Origin: Rhizobium cauense
GTDB lineage: Bacteria; Pseudomonadota; Alphaproteobacteria; Rhizobiales; Rhizobiaceae
Assembly (NCBI RefSeq): GCF_019511525.1
Contig: NZ_JAEUAT010000017.1
Span: forward strand, 1-64,000
Length of the DNA stretch: 64,000 nt
Direction of reading: 5' to 3'
In this document: positions 17,834 to 26,105 of the stretch, one piece after another
How the letters are laid out: the number at the start of each line of letters is the position of its first letter
How positions within the stretch are numbered: position 1 is the stretch's first letter
The notes under the pieces: generated by a model
Database searches by the model: none
What the model saw: the letters and a program-made list of their open reading frames with translations, nothing else
Told to the model about the DNA's origin: nothing
Made by a program: the position numbers and the translations under genes

Positions 17834-18726
17834 TAGGTCCTCTCGATCTTCAGCCATCGCGCGCAAGCGATGTAGGCAGCGGTAACTGTGAGCATCAACA
17901 CGATCGACAGGGCAGCGGCCATCGGGAAGTCGGCCCGGCGACCGAGTTGCAACATGATGATTTGCGGCAGGACCAGCTCGTTGTTGCCACCCAAAATCTG
18001 CGGCGTGACATAGTCGCCGATGCACAGGACAAACGTCAGGAATGCCCCAGTCATGATGCCCGGCATGGTCAGCGGCAAGATGACATGCCAGAAGGTTTGA
18101 AGCGCATTTGCCCCGAGATCAGCTGCGGCGCGACGATAGTTGGGAGACAGCTGCACAAGGTTTGCGTAGATCGTCAACGTCAAGAGCATTACGAAAAAAT
18201 GGACAAAACCAATTACCGTCGCCGTGCGGTTGCTGGCCAGTTCGAGGGGCTCGTTGATCAGGCCAGTACTTATCAATGTCTGATTGATAACGCCATTGCG
18301 AGACAGCACGAGCAGCCAGGAGTACGAGCGTACGACATACGATGTCCAGAAGGGCAGGATCGCGAGGATCAACGCCGTTCGCTGGTATTTCTTCGGCACT
18401 CTCTCGGCTATGATCCAGGCTAGCCGATAGGCCAGAAGGATCGAGAGCACCGTAACTATGGCCGTAATTTCCAGCGAATTCGTCAGCCCGCGGAAGAGCG
18501 CATCCTTCTCGAAAAAAGCGATGTAGTTGCCGAAATTCCAGACGCGTACAATCGAGCCACCCTGTTGGGCCCAAAGGCTCATGGCCACCATGAAAAGGAA
18601 CGGGGCGACAAAAAATGCGACCGTCCACAAAAGTGCCGGAGCCACAAAACCCCAGGCCTTGCGGCGTTCGGCATCTTCAAGCGAAAAAGCGGGCACGAGG
18701 CAAGCCTCCGGCTGCCCCTCCCCCAA
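17833..18726 (-). CDS. ABC transporter permease, PotB type
   Basis: A 297-residue permease with six predicted transmembrane segments, starting with a cytoplasmic stretch of about 25 residues. YRRAAADLGANALQTFW is the EAA loop. FVLCIGDYVTPQILGG closely resembles the PotB/PotH motif of polyamine permeases, the main reason for the substrate-class call. It is transcribed with the binding protein 45 bases upstream and overlaps the PotC-type gene by one base. Confidence 0.92.
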   Translation of the reverse strand: MGEGQPEACLVPAFSLEDAERRKAWGFVAPALLWTVAFFVAPFLFMVAMSLWAQQGGSIVRVWNFGNYIAFFEKDALFRGLTNSLEITAIVTVLSILLAYRLAWIIAERVPKKYQRTALILAILPFWTSYVVRSYSWLLVLSRNGVINQTLISTGLINEPLELASNRTATVIGFVHFFVMLLTLTIYANLVQLSPNYRRAAADLGANALQTFWHVILPLTMPGIMTGAFLTFVLCIGDYVTPQILGGNNELVLPQIIMLQLGRRADFPMAAALSIVLMLTVTAAYIACARWLKIERT

Positions 18727-18771
18727 ACATCAAGGGAGAGGGATTGATGGCAATACGGTACGGGTGAAGCG

Positions 18772-19866
18772 TCAGTTCTGGAGCATTTCTGTCCAAGCGT
18801 CCTGCATCTTTGCGTCCAGTTCCGCGCTTGGGATCGGATATAGCTGCGTGCGCTTGAGATAGTCGGCCTGCTCATCCCAACGCAAAGCGGTCTTCTGCTC
18901 GGCGGTCAGATGATCGCCTGCCTTGGCATTGGCGGGCATCGCCCAGTAGCACGACGAGGTCGCAAGCCTCGCCTGCCCCTCGGGACTGACAATATATTGC
19001 ACGAACTTGAGGGCGAGTTCCTTCTTGGTGGAGTCTTTCATAACCCCGATCGATTGCGCCCAGCGTACCGCCCCCTGCTCGGGAATGACCCAATCAAGAT
19101 TGGGCTTATCCTTGACCAGACCAGCCGTCAGCCATTCCCCGCCGCCAAAGACAATATCGACCTCGCCAGTCGCGAGTGCCGTTTGCGACGAGACGACATC
19201 GCTGACTTGCTTCGCATTGGCCTTGAGAGCAAACAATTTGTCCTTGATCGCAGGGAGATCGGCGTCGGTAAGATCAGCGGTTGCCTTTCCGAGGTCGATT
19301 CCGGTCAAACCAATCATAGGGAGGTAGTAGTCATAGACGGCGATGCGGCCCTTGTATTTATCTGACCAGAGCTTCGACATGTCTTTCATGTCGGCGGGGT
19401 CAACTTTCGTCTTGTCGTAGGAAACCGTGTTGTAGCCGAATTTCTCGGTGACCGCGTAGATTTTGCCATCACGGCTATTGTTGGCTTCCATGCGCACTTC
19501 AGGGAAGATATCCGCGTTCGGGAGCGCATCGGCAGGCATCTCGGCAAGGATATCCTTGTCAACGGCACGCTGCACGTCAACCCCGTCGATAACCAGTACG
19601 TCCCAATCACCAGGACGCGACTGGTCGATGATAGAGAGGCCGGCCCCCGTCCCCTCGTACTCTTTCAAGTTGACCTTGACGTTGTTTGCCTTCTCGAATG
19701 GTTCGATCAATGCGGGATCAGTGTGATCGCACCATACGAGAGCATTCAGCTCATCCTGAGCAAACAGCGACGCAGGCGTCACTGCAATCGTTGCAGCAGC
19801 GAGCACCAATGTCGCGGTTGAGGCCAGGAATCTGCGCGCAGTAACGCCTTCATTGATATCATTCAT
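18772..19866 (-). CDS. ABC transporter substrate-binding protein, PotD type
   Basis: A 364-residue periplasmic binding protein and first gene of the operon. A signal peptide is visible (about residues 1-36, hydrophobic core LASTATLVLAAATIAV, cleavage after SLFAQ). The mature part follows the PotD/PotF pattern, with NALVWCDHTDPALIEPFEKANN at the start, EKFGYNTVSYDKTKV in the middle and VQYIVSPEGQARLA near the end. Many relatives bind putrescine, spermidine or other cations, but the group also binds opines and thiamine, so the ligand is uncertain. The promoter region with two TTGAR-N4-TTCAA repeats lies just upstream. Confidence 0.9.
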   Translation of the reverse strand: MNDINEGVTARRFLASTATLVLAAATIAVTPASLFAQDELNALVWCDHTDPALIEPFEKANNVKVNLKEYEGTGAGLSIIDQSRPGDWDVLVIDGVDVQRAVDKDILAEMPADALPNADIFPEVRMEANNSRDGKIYAVTEKFGYNTVSYDKTKVDPADMKDMSKLWSDKYKGRIAVYDYYLPMIGLTGIDLGKATADLTDADLPAIKDKLFALKANAKQVSDVVSSQTALATGEVDIVFGGGEWLTAGLVKDKPNLDWVIPEQGAVRWAQSIGVMKDSTKKELALKFVQYIVSPEGQARLATSSCYWAMPANAKAGDHLTAEQKTALRWDEQADYLKRTQLYPIPSAELDAKMQDAWTEMLQN

Positions 19867-19917
19867 GATGTTGCCCTCTGGTCGGTGGCGCTCGTTCCGG
19901 CGCCTTCACGAAAAAGA

Positions 19918-19931
19918 TTGAATGAGTTCAA
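19918..19931. promoter_or_regulatory. Candidate TetR operator, site 1
   Basis: TTGAA-TGAG-TTCAA is a perfect 5-bp inverted repeat with a 4-bp spacer (6 bp with the flanking A and T) in the 117-base region between the potD-like and tetR starts. The same pattern recurs at 19952, centre to centre 34 bp. Confidence 0.55.
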
Positions 19932-19951
19932 TTTTTAAGTCAATATTATTT

Positions 19952-19965
19952 TTGAGGGTATTCAA
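19952..19965. promoter_or_regulatory. Candidate TetR operator, site 2
   Basis: TTGAG-GGTA-TTCAA matches site 1 as TTGAR-N4-TTCAA and lies 19 bases before the tetR start, a position suited to autorepression. Confidence 0.5.
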
Positions 19966-19983
19966 CATTCGAGAGAGCCAGAC

Positions 19984-20607
19984 ATGACGGGACTGCGCGC
20001 CAAGCAGAAAGCCGATCGCAACCGCCGCATATTGGAGGCGGCCGCGAGCCTGTTTCGTGAGGTTGGCTACGACAGCGCTCGTATTGAGGATATAGCGGAG
20101 CGCGCGGAAGTGTCGGTCGGCACCTTTTACAATTACTATGAAAACAAGGGAGACATTCTGGTCGCCACGGTTTCCATGGAAGTCGAGGAGGTTCTCGAAT
20201 CGGGCAAAGGCATCGTCGAAAACCCGCCCGGCGCAACTCTCGAGGCACTCCAGGTTCTGATCGACCAGTATTTTGATCATTCGCTCGTCTATCTCAGTAA
20301 AGAGATGTGGCGCACGGCCATGGCGACCTCGATTCAGCAACCCGAGAGCCCCTTCAGTCGCCGATACACTGAGCTTGATGGGCGCCTCTGTGATCAGGTG
20401 TCGATGCTGGTACACAAGCTTCAGCTTCGTGGCGCCGTGATGCCGGGAATAGACGCGATCGCCGTGGGCCAGATGGTCTTCAACAACCTCAACATGATGT
20501 TCCTCGAGTTCGTAAAAGATGAAGCGATGACCCTTGCGAGTCTCAAGGAACGCGTGGCGCGCCAGAACAAACCGATCGCTATTTTGATCAGCAGTCCAAG
20601 AATCTAA
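19984..20607 (+). CDS. TetR-family transcriptional regulator
   Basis: A 207-residue regulator. The N-terminal helix-turn-helix (about residues 10-57) has the family pattern RRILEAAASLFREVGYDSARIEDIAERAEVSVGTFYNYYENKGD. The C-terminal ligand domain is variable, as usual. It is divergent from the six-gene transporter operon and likely controls both it and the downstream SnoaL-like and agmatinase genes. The two inverted repeats in the shared upstream region fit a TetR dimer. The inducer might be the imported amine; that is inference. Confidence 0.92.
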   Translation: MTGLRAKQKADRNRRILEAAASLFREVGYDSARIEDIAERAEVSVGTFYNYYENKGDILVATVSMEVEEVLESGKGIVENPPGATLEALQVLIDQYFDHSLVYLSKEMWRTAMATSIQQPESPFSRRYTELDGRLCDQVSMLVHKLQLRGAVMPGIDAIAVGQMVFNNLNMMFLEFVKDEAMTLASLKERVARQNKPIAILISSPRI

Positions 20608-20625
20608 TAACAGGGAACATCAGGG

Positions 20626-21018
20626 ATGGAGAACCACCAATCCGCAGTACTTGCGGCAGCAGACCGCCTCGTCAATGCCTTTGGCAGTCACGATCGCGAC
20701 AGCTACTTTTCGGCCTTTGCGCCCGGGGCCACGTTCATATTTCACAACCTTGACCGGAGGCTCGGAACCCGCGCCGAGTATGAAGCAGAATGGACCCTCT
20801 GGGAAACCCGCGACGGCTTCCACGTTGAGGCTTGCCGATCGAGCGACCGGGACGTTCAGATAGCCGGCTCGATCGCAATTTTCACGCACTCGGTCGAGAC
20901 GGATCTGACCTTCAACGGTGAGCCTGCAAAGAGCGTCGAGCGTGAAACCATCGTGTTTGAGAAACAGCCGACCGGCGAGTGGTTGGCGATCCATGAGCAC
21001 CTCTCACCCCGCTCGTGA
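20626..21018 (+). CDS. SnoaL-like / nuclear transport factor 2 fold protein
   Basis: A 130-residue protein of the NTF2-like cone fold: an N-terminal helix AVLAAADRLVNAFGSHDRDSYFSAFAPGATFIFH, then strands ending VFEKQPTGEWLAIHEHLSP. This matches the DUF4440/SnoaL-like_3 pattern. Such small proteins act as isomerases, cyclases, dehydratases or non-catalytic ligand binders, so no reaction can be assigned. It lies 18 bases after the tetR stop and about 85 bases before the agmatinase, in one apparent transcription unit. Confidence 0.82.
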   Translation: MENHQSAVLAAADRLVNAFGSHDRDSYFSAFAPGATFIFHNLDRRLGTRAEYEAEWTLWETRDGFHVEACRSSDRDVQIAGSIAIFTHSVETDLTFNGEPAKSVERETIVFEKQPTGEWLAIHEHLSPRS

Positions 21019-21103
21019 AGAGAAAAGATTAGGGTCCCGCCCACTGGTCGGAAAGTGCCTAGTTCTGATGTTTTGAGCAGTTGATTTGAAAAAGGATAGA
21101 ACA

Positions 21104-22153
21104 ATGGTGGAGTTGAAGAAGCACTTGGAGGGTCTTCGAAAGAAGTTCGGCGACAGTACGGAATTCTTTGATCCCCGCTTCCGGCGCGTGGCAGAGAAAA
21201 TCTTCAAAGGCGGCACCCGCGCCGCTCCCTATTCGGGTGTTTCGACCTTCGCGGGCCTGCCCTATAAGGAGGTCAATTTCGCGGCTCCCGATTTTGGAGA
21301 TCTCCAGGTCGCAGCAGTTGGCATCCCGATGGATCTCGGTGTCAGCAATCGACCCGGCTCGCGATTTGGCCCCAGGGCCGTACGTAGCATCGAGCGAATT
21401 GGACCGTACAACCACGTGCTCGACTGCGCCCCGGCATACGATCTGCGTGCAGCCGACATTGGCGACATTCCATTCAGCAGCCGCTACCGCCTGGAACAGT
21501 GCCACGAGAATATCGAGGCCGCGATCAGCAAGATTGTGTCAGCAGGTGTCATCCCACTCTCCGTCGGGGGGGACCACTCGATCACGCATCCAATTCTAAG
21601 GGCAGTCGGGGCAAAGGAGCCTGTTGGGCTGATCCATATCGACGCCCACTGCGATACCGGAGGCCCGTTCGATCAGACCAAGTTCCATCACGGCGGTCCA
21701 ATGCGCAATGCAGTCCTGGACGGCGTCCTTGACCCAACTCGCACCATACAGATCGGCATTCGCGGTCCCTCGGAATACCTGTGGGAGTTCTCCTATGAAT
21801 CTGGCATGACGGTCATCCATGCGGAGAAGGTGAGCGGCATGGGCATCCCCTCGATCATCGAGAAGGCGCGGCAGATCGTCGGGGATGGCCCGACCTACCT
21901 TTCCTTCGATGTCGACAGCCTCGATCCAGCCTTTGCGCCCGGCACCGGGACACCGGAGATTGGCGGTCTCACCACGCGCGAAGCACTGGAACTGTTGCGC
22001 GGTCTCAAGGGCCTCAACTTCGTGGGTGGCGATGTCGTCGAGGTGGCCCCGCAATATGACAGCACCACCAACACCGCGCAGGCAGGCGCACAAGTACTCT
22101 TCGAAATCTTGAGCCTACTAGTATTCAGCCCGGCACTCACCGCCCAGAAGTAA
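21104..22153 (+). CDS. speB: Agmatinase / guanidino-acid ureohydrolase
   Basis: A 349-residue ureohydrolase; the ATG at 21104 follows AAAGGA at good spacing, better than the in-frame TTG at 21086. All dinuclear manganese ligands of the arginase/agmatinase superfamily are present: His158 (GGDHS), Asp180, His182 and Asp184 (HIDAHCD), and Asp269 and Asp271 (SFDVDSLDP). The family hydrolyses a guanidino group to an amine plus urea: agmatine to putrescine, or 4-guanidinobutyrate to GABA. Specificity within the group is not safe to read from sequence; the polyamine-type transporter and aldehyde dehydrogenase nearby favour agmatine or a guanidino acid. The N-terminal 35-residue extension (FFDPRFRRVAEKIF) occurs in several alphaproteobacterial homologues. 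Last gene of the tetR unit. Confidence 0.88.
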   Translation: MVELKKHLEGLRKKFGDSTEFFDPRFRRVAEKIFKGGTRAAPYSGVSTFAGLPYKEVNFAAPDFGDLQVAAVGIPMDLGVSNRPGSRFGPRAVRSIERIGPYNHVLDCAPAYDLRAADIGDIPFSSRYRLEQCHENIEAAISKIVSAGVIPLSVGGDHSITHPILRAVGAKEPVGLIHIDAHCDTGGPFDQTKFHHGGPMRNAVLDGVLDPTRTIQIGIRGPSEYLWEFSYESGMTVIHAEKVSGMGIPSIIEKARQIVGDGPTYLSFDVDSLDPAFAPGTGTPEIGGLTTREALELLRGLKGLNFVGGDVVEVAPQYDSTTNTAQAGAQVLFEILSLLVFSPALTAQK

Positions 22154-22208
22154 CAACTGCCGCAGGCCCCATCCGCACTACCAGCGTTGGCCGCCCCAAC
22201 ACCGCAAC

Positions 22209-22231
22209 GGCGGCGCGCATCGCGCGCCGCC
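22209..22231 (+). terminator. GC-rich hairpin downstream of the agmatinase gene
   Basis: GGCGGCGCGC (22209-22218) pairs perfectly with GCGCGCCGCC (22222-22231) across a 3-base loop. No U-tract follows, so it may instead be a pause or mRNA-stabilising hairpin. Confidence 0.4.
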
Positions 22232-22383
22232 CCTCGTGACGGTGCGCGGCTGCCGACATCGCCGCACTATTCATTCGCCCGGCACCTCACGATCTCGTCC
22301 CCATTGAAAGCAGATTCATGCTTTCGCAACACGCATTTAGCATTGCAACAGCCCCTCGAGATTTGAACTCAGAGCTTGGTTTT

Positions 22384-22402
22384 GGGATTCTGTGCCGATC
22401 AC
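22384..22402. repeat. Copy 1 of a 19-base motif shared with 37221-37239
   Basis: GGGATTCTGTGCCGATCAC here and GGGATTCTATGCTGATCAC at 37221 differ at two positions, and similarity continues for 7 bases upstream (TGGTTTT against TGGTTGC). Both lie in gene-free stretches. They could be residues of the same insertion sequence. Confidence 0.4.
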
Positions 22403-22493
22403 AGAAGGTCTTCAGCGACACTATAGTCCGAGCAACGCAAGATGCAGGCTGATGCCGCGATCTTCGATTTGAACGAACTGCATGGAGGAGCGA

Positions 22494-22754
22494 GTGACGA
22501 CGAAATTGATGACATGCTTACTGGCGGGTCTGGCGTTGGCAAGTTGCACACCTACCCAACAGGGCGCGGGGATAGGCGCGGCGACGGGTGCCGTGGTTGG
22601 CGGCGCTATCACGAATGATGTGCGTGGTGCAGCTGTTGGCGCTGCCATTGGTGGAGCATCGGGCGCCGTTATCGGCAACGTTGCTGGTCGGCCTGGACAG
22701 TGCGAGTTTCGAGATCGCAATGGTAGGCGCTACATTGCCGCCTGCCCGCGCTGA
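22494..22754 (+). CDS. Small glycine-zipper lipoprotein
   Basis: An 86-residue exported protein started at the GTG at 22494, with GGAGGAG five bases upstream; the ATG at 22482 lies inside that ribosome-binding site. The signal sequence ends LALASC, a good lipobox, so the protein is probably a lipoprotein. The mature part is mainly a glycine-zipper repeat (GAGIGAATGAVVGGAI, then GAAVGAAIGGASGAVIG) that can insert in or pack against membranes, ending CEFRDRNGRRYIAACP with two Cys that could form a disulphide. Similar proteins occur widely in Rhizobiales outer membranes; the function is unknown. Confidence 0.75.
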   Translation: MTTKLMTCLLAGLALASCTPTQQGAGIGAATGAVVGGAITNDVRGAAVGAAIGGASGAVIGNVAGRPGQCEFRDRNGRRYIAACPR

Positions 22755-23106
22755 CTGACCGGTAACGAAAGAGCGCCGCCGTCCGCGTCATTCGGACCGA
22801 CCGGCTGCGCGCCAATCCCGACGGCGCTCTCATGAGGCTTCGCAGTCCCGCTAACATCACATTTACTCATTTAAAATGTGAGATATGGCGCATAATACAT
22901 TGACTATATTTATGATTTTAGCGCGCTGCACTGGAAGGTTGATGTTAATCACGATCGAGGGCAGCAGTGGCTGATCGATAGGGTATCGAGCGACACTTGA
23001 TGCAAAAGCGCGCGAACTCGTCACTCACCCACTCTCATGCGACGTGCCAAACCAAGCTCATTGATCACCCCTTGTCGGAAGACACCGGTTCAATTGGAGG
23101 CAAGAC
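22755..23106. other. Intergenic region of about 350 bases upstream of the abgT-like gene
   Basis: No gene seen. It holds a possible long-loop terminator for the lipoprotein (AGAGCGCCG at 22770-22778 with CGGCGCTCT at 22822-22830) and the palindrome at 22857-22881. Confidence 0.45.
22857..22881. promoter_or_regulatory. Inverted repeat, candidate operator upstream of the AbgT operon
   Basis: TCACATTT (22857-22864) and AAATGTGA (22874-22881) form a perfect 8-bp inverted repeat with a 9-bp spacer, about 225 bases before the abgT-like start. Its AT-rich, CRP/FNR- or GntR-like form stands out in this GC-rich sequence. Confidence 0.4.
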
Positions 23107-24654
23107 ATGGCCACTGCCAATGCCGCATCAAAGACGACGATGCAAAGGTTTCTCGACGGCGTCGAGAAGGTGGGAAACATGGTGCCCCATCCGGTCATCA
23201 TTTTTTTGATCCTGATCGGCATTGTCATCGTCCTTTCGGCCATTCTGGGTGCTTTCGGGGCGGCGGTCACCTACGAGCGCATTAATCCTGACACGCACGA
23301 GATCGAACAGGCGTCGACCGCCATCCGAAGCCTGCTGAATGTCGAGGGCATTCGCTTTCTCTATTCATCGCTGATCCCCAACTTCATGAGCTTTACGGCC
23401 GTAGGGTTGATGATCGCAGCCATGATCGGGGCTGGTGTAGCGGAAGAATCCGGCCTGGTAACTGCGCTAATCCGCAAGCTGGTGATTGTTTCACCGAGTT
23501 GGGCATTGACCTATATCCTTGCTTTCGTCGGCATTCTCGCCAGCATCGCGGCCGATGCCGGTTATCTTGTACTGATCCCCCTCGCCGGCGTTGCCTACCT
23601 GGCGGTTGGACGTCACCCGCTGGCGGGACTTGCACTCGGCTTTGCTGCTGTGGCCGGGGCATTCACGGTCAACATGCTCATCAAACCACTCGACGCCGTG
23701 CTCGTGGAGTTCACGAACGACGCGGCACATCTGGTTGATCCGGCAAGGTCAATTGGTCTGGCATCTAACGTCTGGTTTTCAATTGCCTCGGTGCTCTTCC
23801 TGACGGTCGTGATTGCGTTCATCACCGATCGCATGATCGCGCCGCGGCTGGGAACCTATGACCCCGCCTCTGCAGAAGGCGGCGTGCAGTCCCAGGGAGC
23901 GACGCTGTCGGAACAAGAATCGCGCGGCTTGCGGTTCGCACTGTTCGGCCTGATCGGCCTTCTTGTGGTCTTTCTGCTTCTGACGGTTCCAAGCGGTGCG
24001 CCATTGCGCAATCCAGAGACGGGCGAACTCATAGGCAATTCCCCGTTTATGAACGGCCTGATTGCTCTCATCATGCTGGTCTTCCTGGTAACCGGTTGGA
24101 CCTATGGCATCGGTGCCGGCACGCTGAAAACGCTCGCCGAGGTCATCGCGGCGATCGAAAAGTCGATCAAGAACATGGGCGGGACCATCTTCCTATTCTT
24201 CGTCCTCAGCCAGTTCGTCGCCTATTTCACCTATACCAATATCGGCACGGTCATGGCGCTCAGCCTTTCGGGCGCGCTGCAGGCGGCCAACATTGGCGCG
24301 CTCCCGCTACTGATCGGGTTTATCGTCGTGGTCGCAATCATTGACCTTCTATTGACGGGCGCCATCGCAAAATGGGCGATCTTTGCTCCGGTCTTCGTTC
24401 CGCTTTTGATGAAGCTCGGCGTAGAGCCAGAAGCGGTGCTGGCTGCCTACCGTGTCGGTGACTCACCTATGAATGCGATCACCCCTCTCAACGCCTATTT
24501 CGCGCTCGTCGTCGGCTTCGCCCAGAAGTACGACAAATCGGCCGGCGTCGGCACTATCGTGTCGTTGATGCTTCCATACGTCGTGCTGATGTTCGTACTG
24601 TGGACGGCCCTCTTTGCCGTCTGGAAGGCCCTTGGATTGCCATGGGGTCTGTGA
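23107..24654 (+). CDS. AbgT family transporter
   Basis: A 515-residue inner membrane protein with about 9-11 hydrophobic segments. The N-terminus FLDGVEKVGNMVPHPVIIF, the AAMIGAGVAEESGLV and SPSWALTYILAFVGILASIAADAGYLVLIPL stretches and the C-terminal YRVGDSPMNAITPLNAYF are hallmarks of the AbgT family. Members import p-aminobenzoyl-glutamate or export sulfonamides. GGAGGCAAGAC precedes the ATG. The M20 peptidase starts 42 bases downstream, the same pairing as abgT with abgAB in E. coli, so uptake and cleavage of a peptide-like or benzoyl-amino acid compound is a reasonable reading. Confidence 0.93.
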   Translation: MATANAASKTTMQRFLDGVEKVGNMVPHPVIIFLILIGIVIVLSAILGAFGAAVTYERINPDTHEIEQASTAIRSLLNVEGIRFLYSSLIPNFMSFTAVGLMIAAMIGAGVAEESGLVTALIRKLVIVSPSWALTYILAFVGILASIAADAGYLVLIPLAGVAYLAVGRHPLAGLALGFAAVAGAFTVNMLIKPLDAVLVEFTNDAAHLVDPARSIGLASNVWFSIASVLFLTVVIAFITDRMIAPRLGTYDPASAEGGVQSQGATLSEQESRGLRFALFGLIGLLVVFLLLTVPSGAPLRNPETGELIGNSPFMNGLIALIMLVFLVTGWTYGIGAGTLKTLAEVIAAIEKSIKNMGGTIFLFFVLSQFVAYFTYTNIGTVMALSLSGALQAANIGALPLLIGFIVVVAIIDLLLTGAIAKWAIFAPVFVPLLMKLGVEPEAVLAAYRVGDSPMNAITPLNAYFALVVGFAQKYDKSAGVGTIVSLMLPYVVLMFVLWTALFAVWKALGLPWGL

Positions 24655-24696
24655 CGACTTCGGCGACCTTGAACGATTGAACACTCGAACGATCGG

Positions 24697-25908
24697 ATGG
24701 ACACCATGAGCAACACCGCTATCCCTCTCGACGTCGCCGCCGCAGAAGATCATCTCATGCGGTTCCTATCGGTGGAGGGCGTGACTGGACAGGAGAAAAA
24801 CATTGGCCTTGCTGTCGTCGACGCCCTGAAGAAAATTGGCGTGCCGGATTCGGCCATTCGTTTCGACGACGCCAACAAGCGCATTCCATTGCCAACCGAG
24901 ACGGGGAATTTGATCGTGGACATTCCCGGTACACGGGCAGGTCCGCGGCTACTCTTCTCGACACATCTCGACACCGTCCCACTCTGCGCGGGCGCCAAAC
25001 CACGCCGCGAAGGCGACCGGATCGTGTCCGACGGGACAACCGCCCTTGGAGGCGACGCTCGTACGGGTGTGGCGGTCCTGGTCGTGGTTGCAGAGACCCT
25101 CATCAAGAACAAGCTGCCGCACCCCCCGATAACGCTGCTATTTACGGTGCGCGAGGAGAGCGGGCTGCATGGGGCGCGTGAACTCAACCCTGCCGACCTT
25201 AACGGAGCGGTGATGTGTGTGAATGTCGATGGCCAAATGGCTTCGGATCTGATCGTTGGTGCGGTCGGTCAGGAGAACTGGGAAGTCGAGATCACCGGGC
25301 GTGCCTCGCATGCCGGTGTTGCGCCGGAAAAAGGGATTTCAGCGACGCTCGTCGGTGCGGTCGCGCTGGCTGAGGCAAAGAATAATGGATGGTTCGGCAA
25401 GGTCGTCAAGCCGGAGGGGCGTGGCACGAGTAACGTCGGTATTTTCGGTGGCAAGGACAACAAGCCAGCGGGCGATGCGACCAACGTCGTGACCGATTAC
25501 GCGTTCATAAAGGGCGAGGCGCGCAGCCCCGAGGCAACCTTCGCAACCAAGATCGCCAATGGCTACAAGGAGGCCTTTGCCAAGGCAAAGAGCGAGGTAA
25601 CGGCCGATGAGGGCGACACGGCTGAAGTCAAATTCAGCCACAAACCATCCTATCCGCCGTTTGAATTGGGCAAGGACACACCGATCGTCAAACGCGCAAC
25701 AAAAGCGCTCCAGATGCTCGCCATAGAACCCGTCTACGTCTTCTCCAATGGCGGGCTTGACGCCAACTGGCTCGACAAGCACGGCGTTCCGACCATCACC
25801 ATTGGCGCTGGCCAGGCCGAAATTCACACCATCAAGGAATACGTGAACCTCAAGGAGTACGAAAAGGGCTGCCGTCTCGGTGTCCTGATGGCAACGCTTG
25901 AAGATTGA
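24697..25908 (+). CDS. M20 family metallopeptidase, peptidase T-like
   Basis: A 403-residue zinc peptidase or amidohydrolase. His90 and Asp92 in STHLDTVP, Asp120 in GGDARTG, and the Glu153-Glu154 pair in REESGLHGA are the expected zinc ligands and general base. A dimerisation lid domain (about residues 195-310) interrupts the catalytic domain, as in PepT and carboxypeptidase G2. The sequence is nearer to PepT-like tripeptidases than to AbgB. A second ATG at 24706 could be the real start. No signal peptide, so cytoplasmic. Located between AbgT and SLC13 transporters, it probably cleaves what one of them brings in. Confidence 0.9.
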   Translation: MDTMSNTAIPLDVAAAEDHLMRFLSVEGVTGQEKNIGLAVVDALKKIGVPDSAIRFDDANKRIPLPTETGNLIVDIPGTRAGPRLLFSTHLDTVPLCAGAKPRREGDRIVSDGTTALGGDARTGVAVLVVVAETLIKNKLPHPPITLLFTVREESGLHGARELNPADLNGAVMCVNVDGQMASDLIVGAVGQENWEVEITGRASHAGVAPEKGISATLVGAVALAEAKNNGWFGKVVKPEGRGTSNVGIFGGKDNKPAGDATNVVTDYAFIKGEARSPEATFATKIANGYKEAFAKAKSEVTADEGDTAEVKFSHKPSYPPFELGKDTPIVKRATKALQMLAIEPVYVFSNGGLDANWLDKHGVPTITIGAGQAEIHTIKEYVNLKEYEKGCRLGVLMATLED

Positions 25909-26105
25909 TGGCTTTGCGGTCGCACGCACGGGTCACGAAGCGGCAGTACTTCAGCCAGGCTGGATGCAGTCATTCAGGTCCGCATCCAGGTCTCCGACCC
26001 AGAAAAGGTCTAAGTCCTCACAGGCCGCAGCCGTAAGCGATGACACGCTGAGGCTCGGCCTGTCTGGTCGACATGGTTTGAAAAGACAAAAGGGGAGCTG
26101 GGCGA

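Larger units (their letters stand above)
22154..22493. other. Gene-free stretch of about 340 bases
   Basis: It holds a GC-rich hairpin shortly after the agmatinase gene and, at 22384-22402, a 19-base motif that recurs with two changes at 37221. No coding frame was seen. Confidence 0.5.

Noticed and set aside
17834-18025. N-terminal extension of the PotC-type permease
   Set aside because: It lies entirely within the PotB-type gene in another frame and is Arg/His-rich; the TAATG overlap at 17833 fixes the start.
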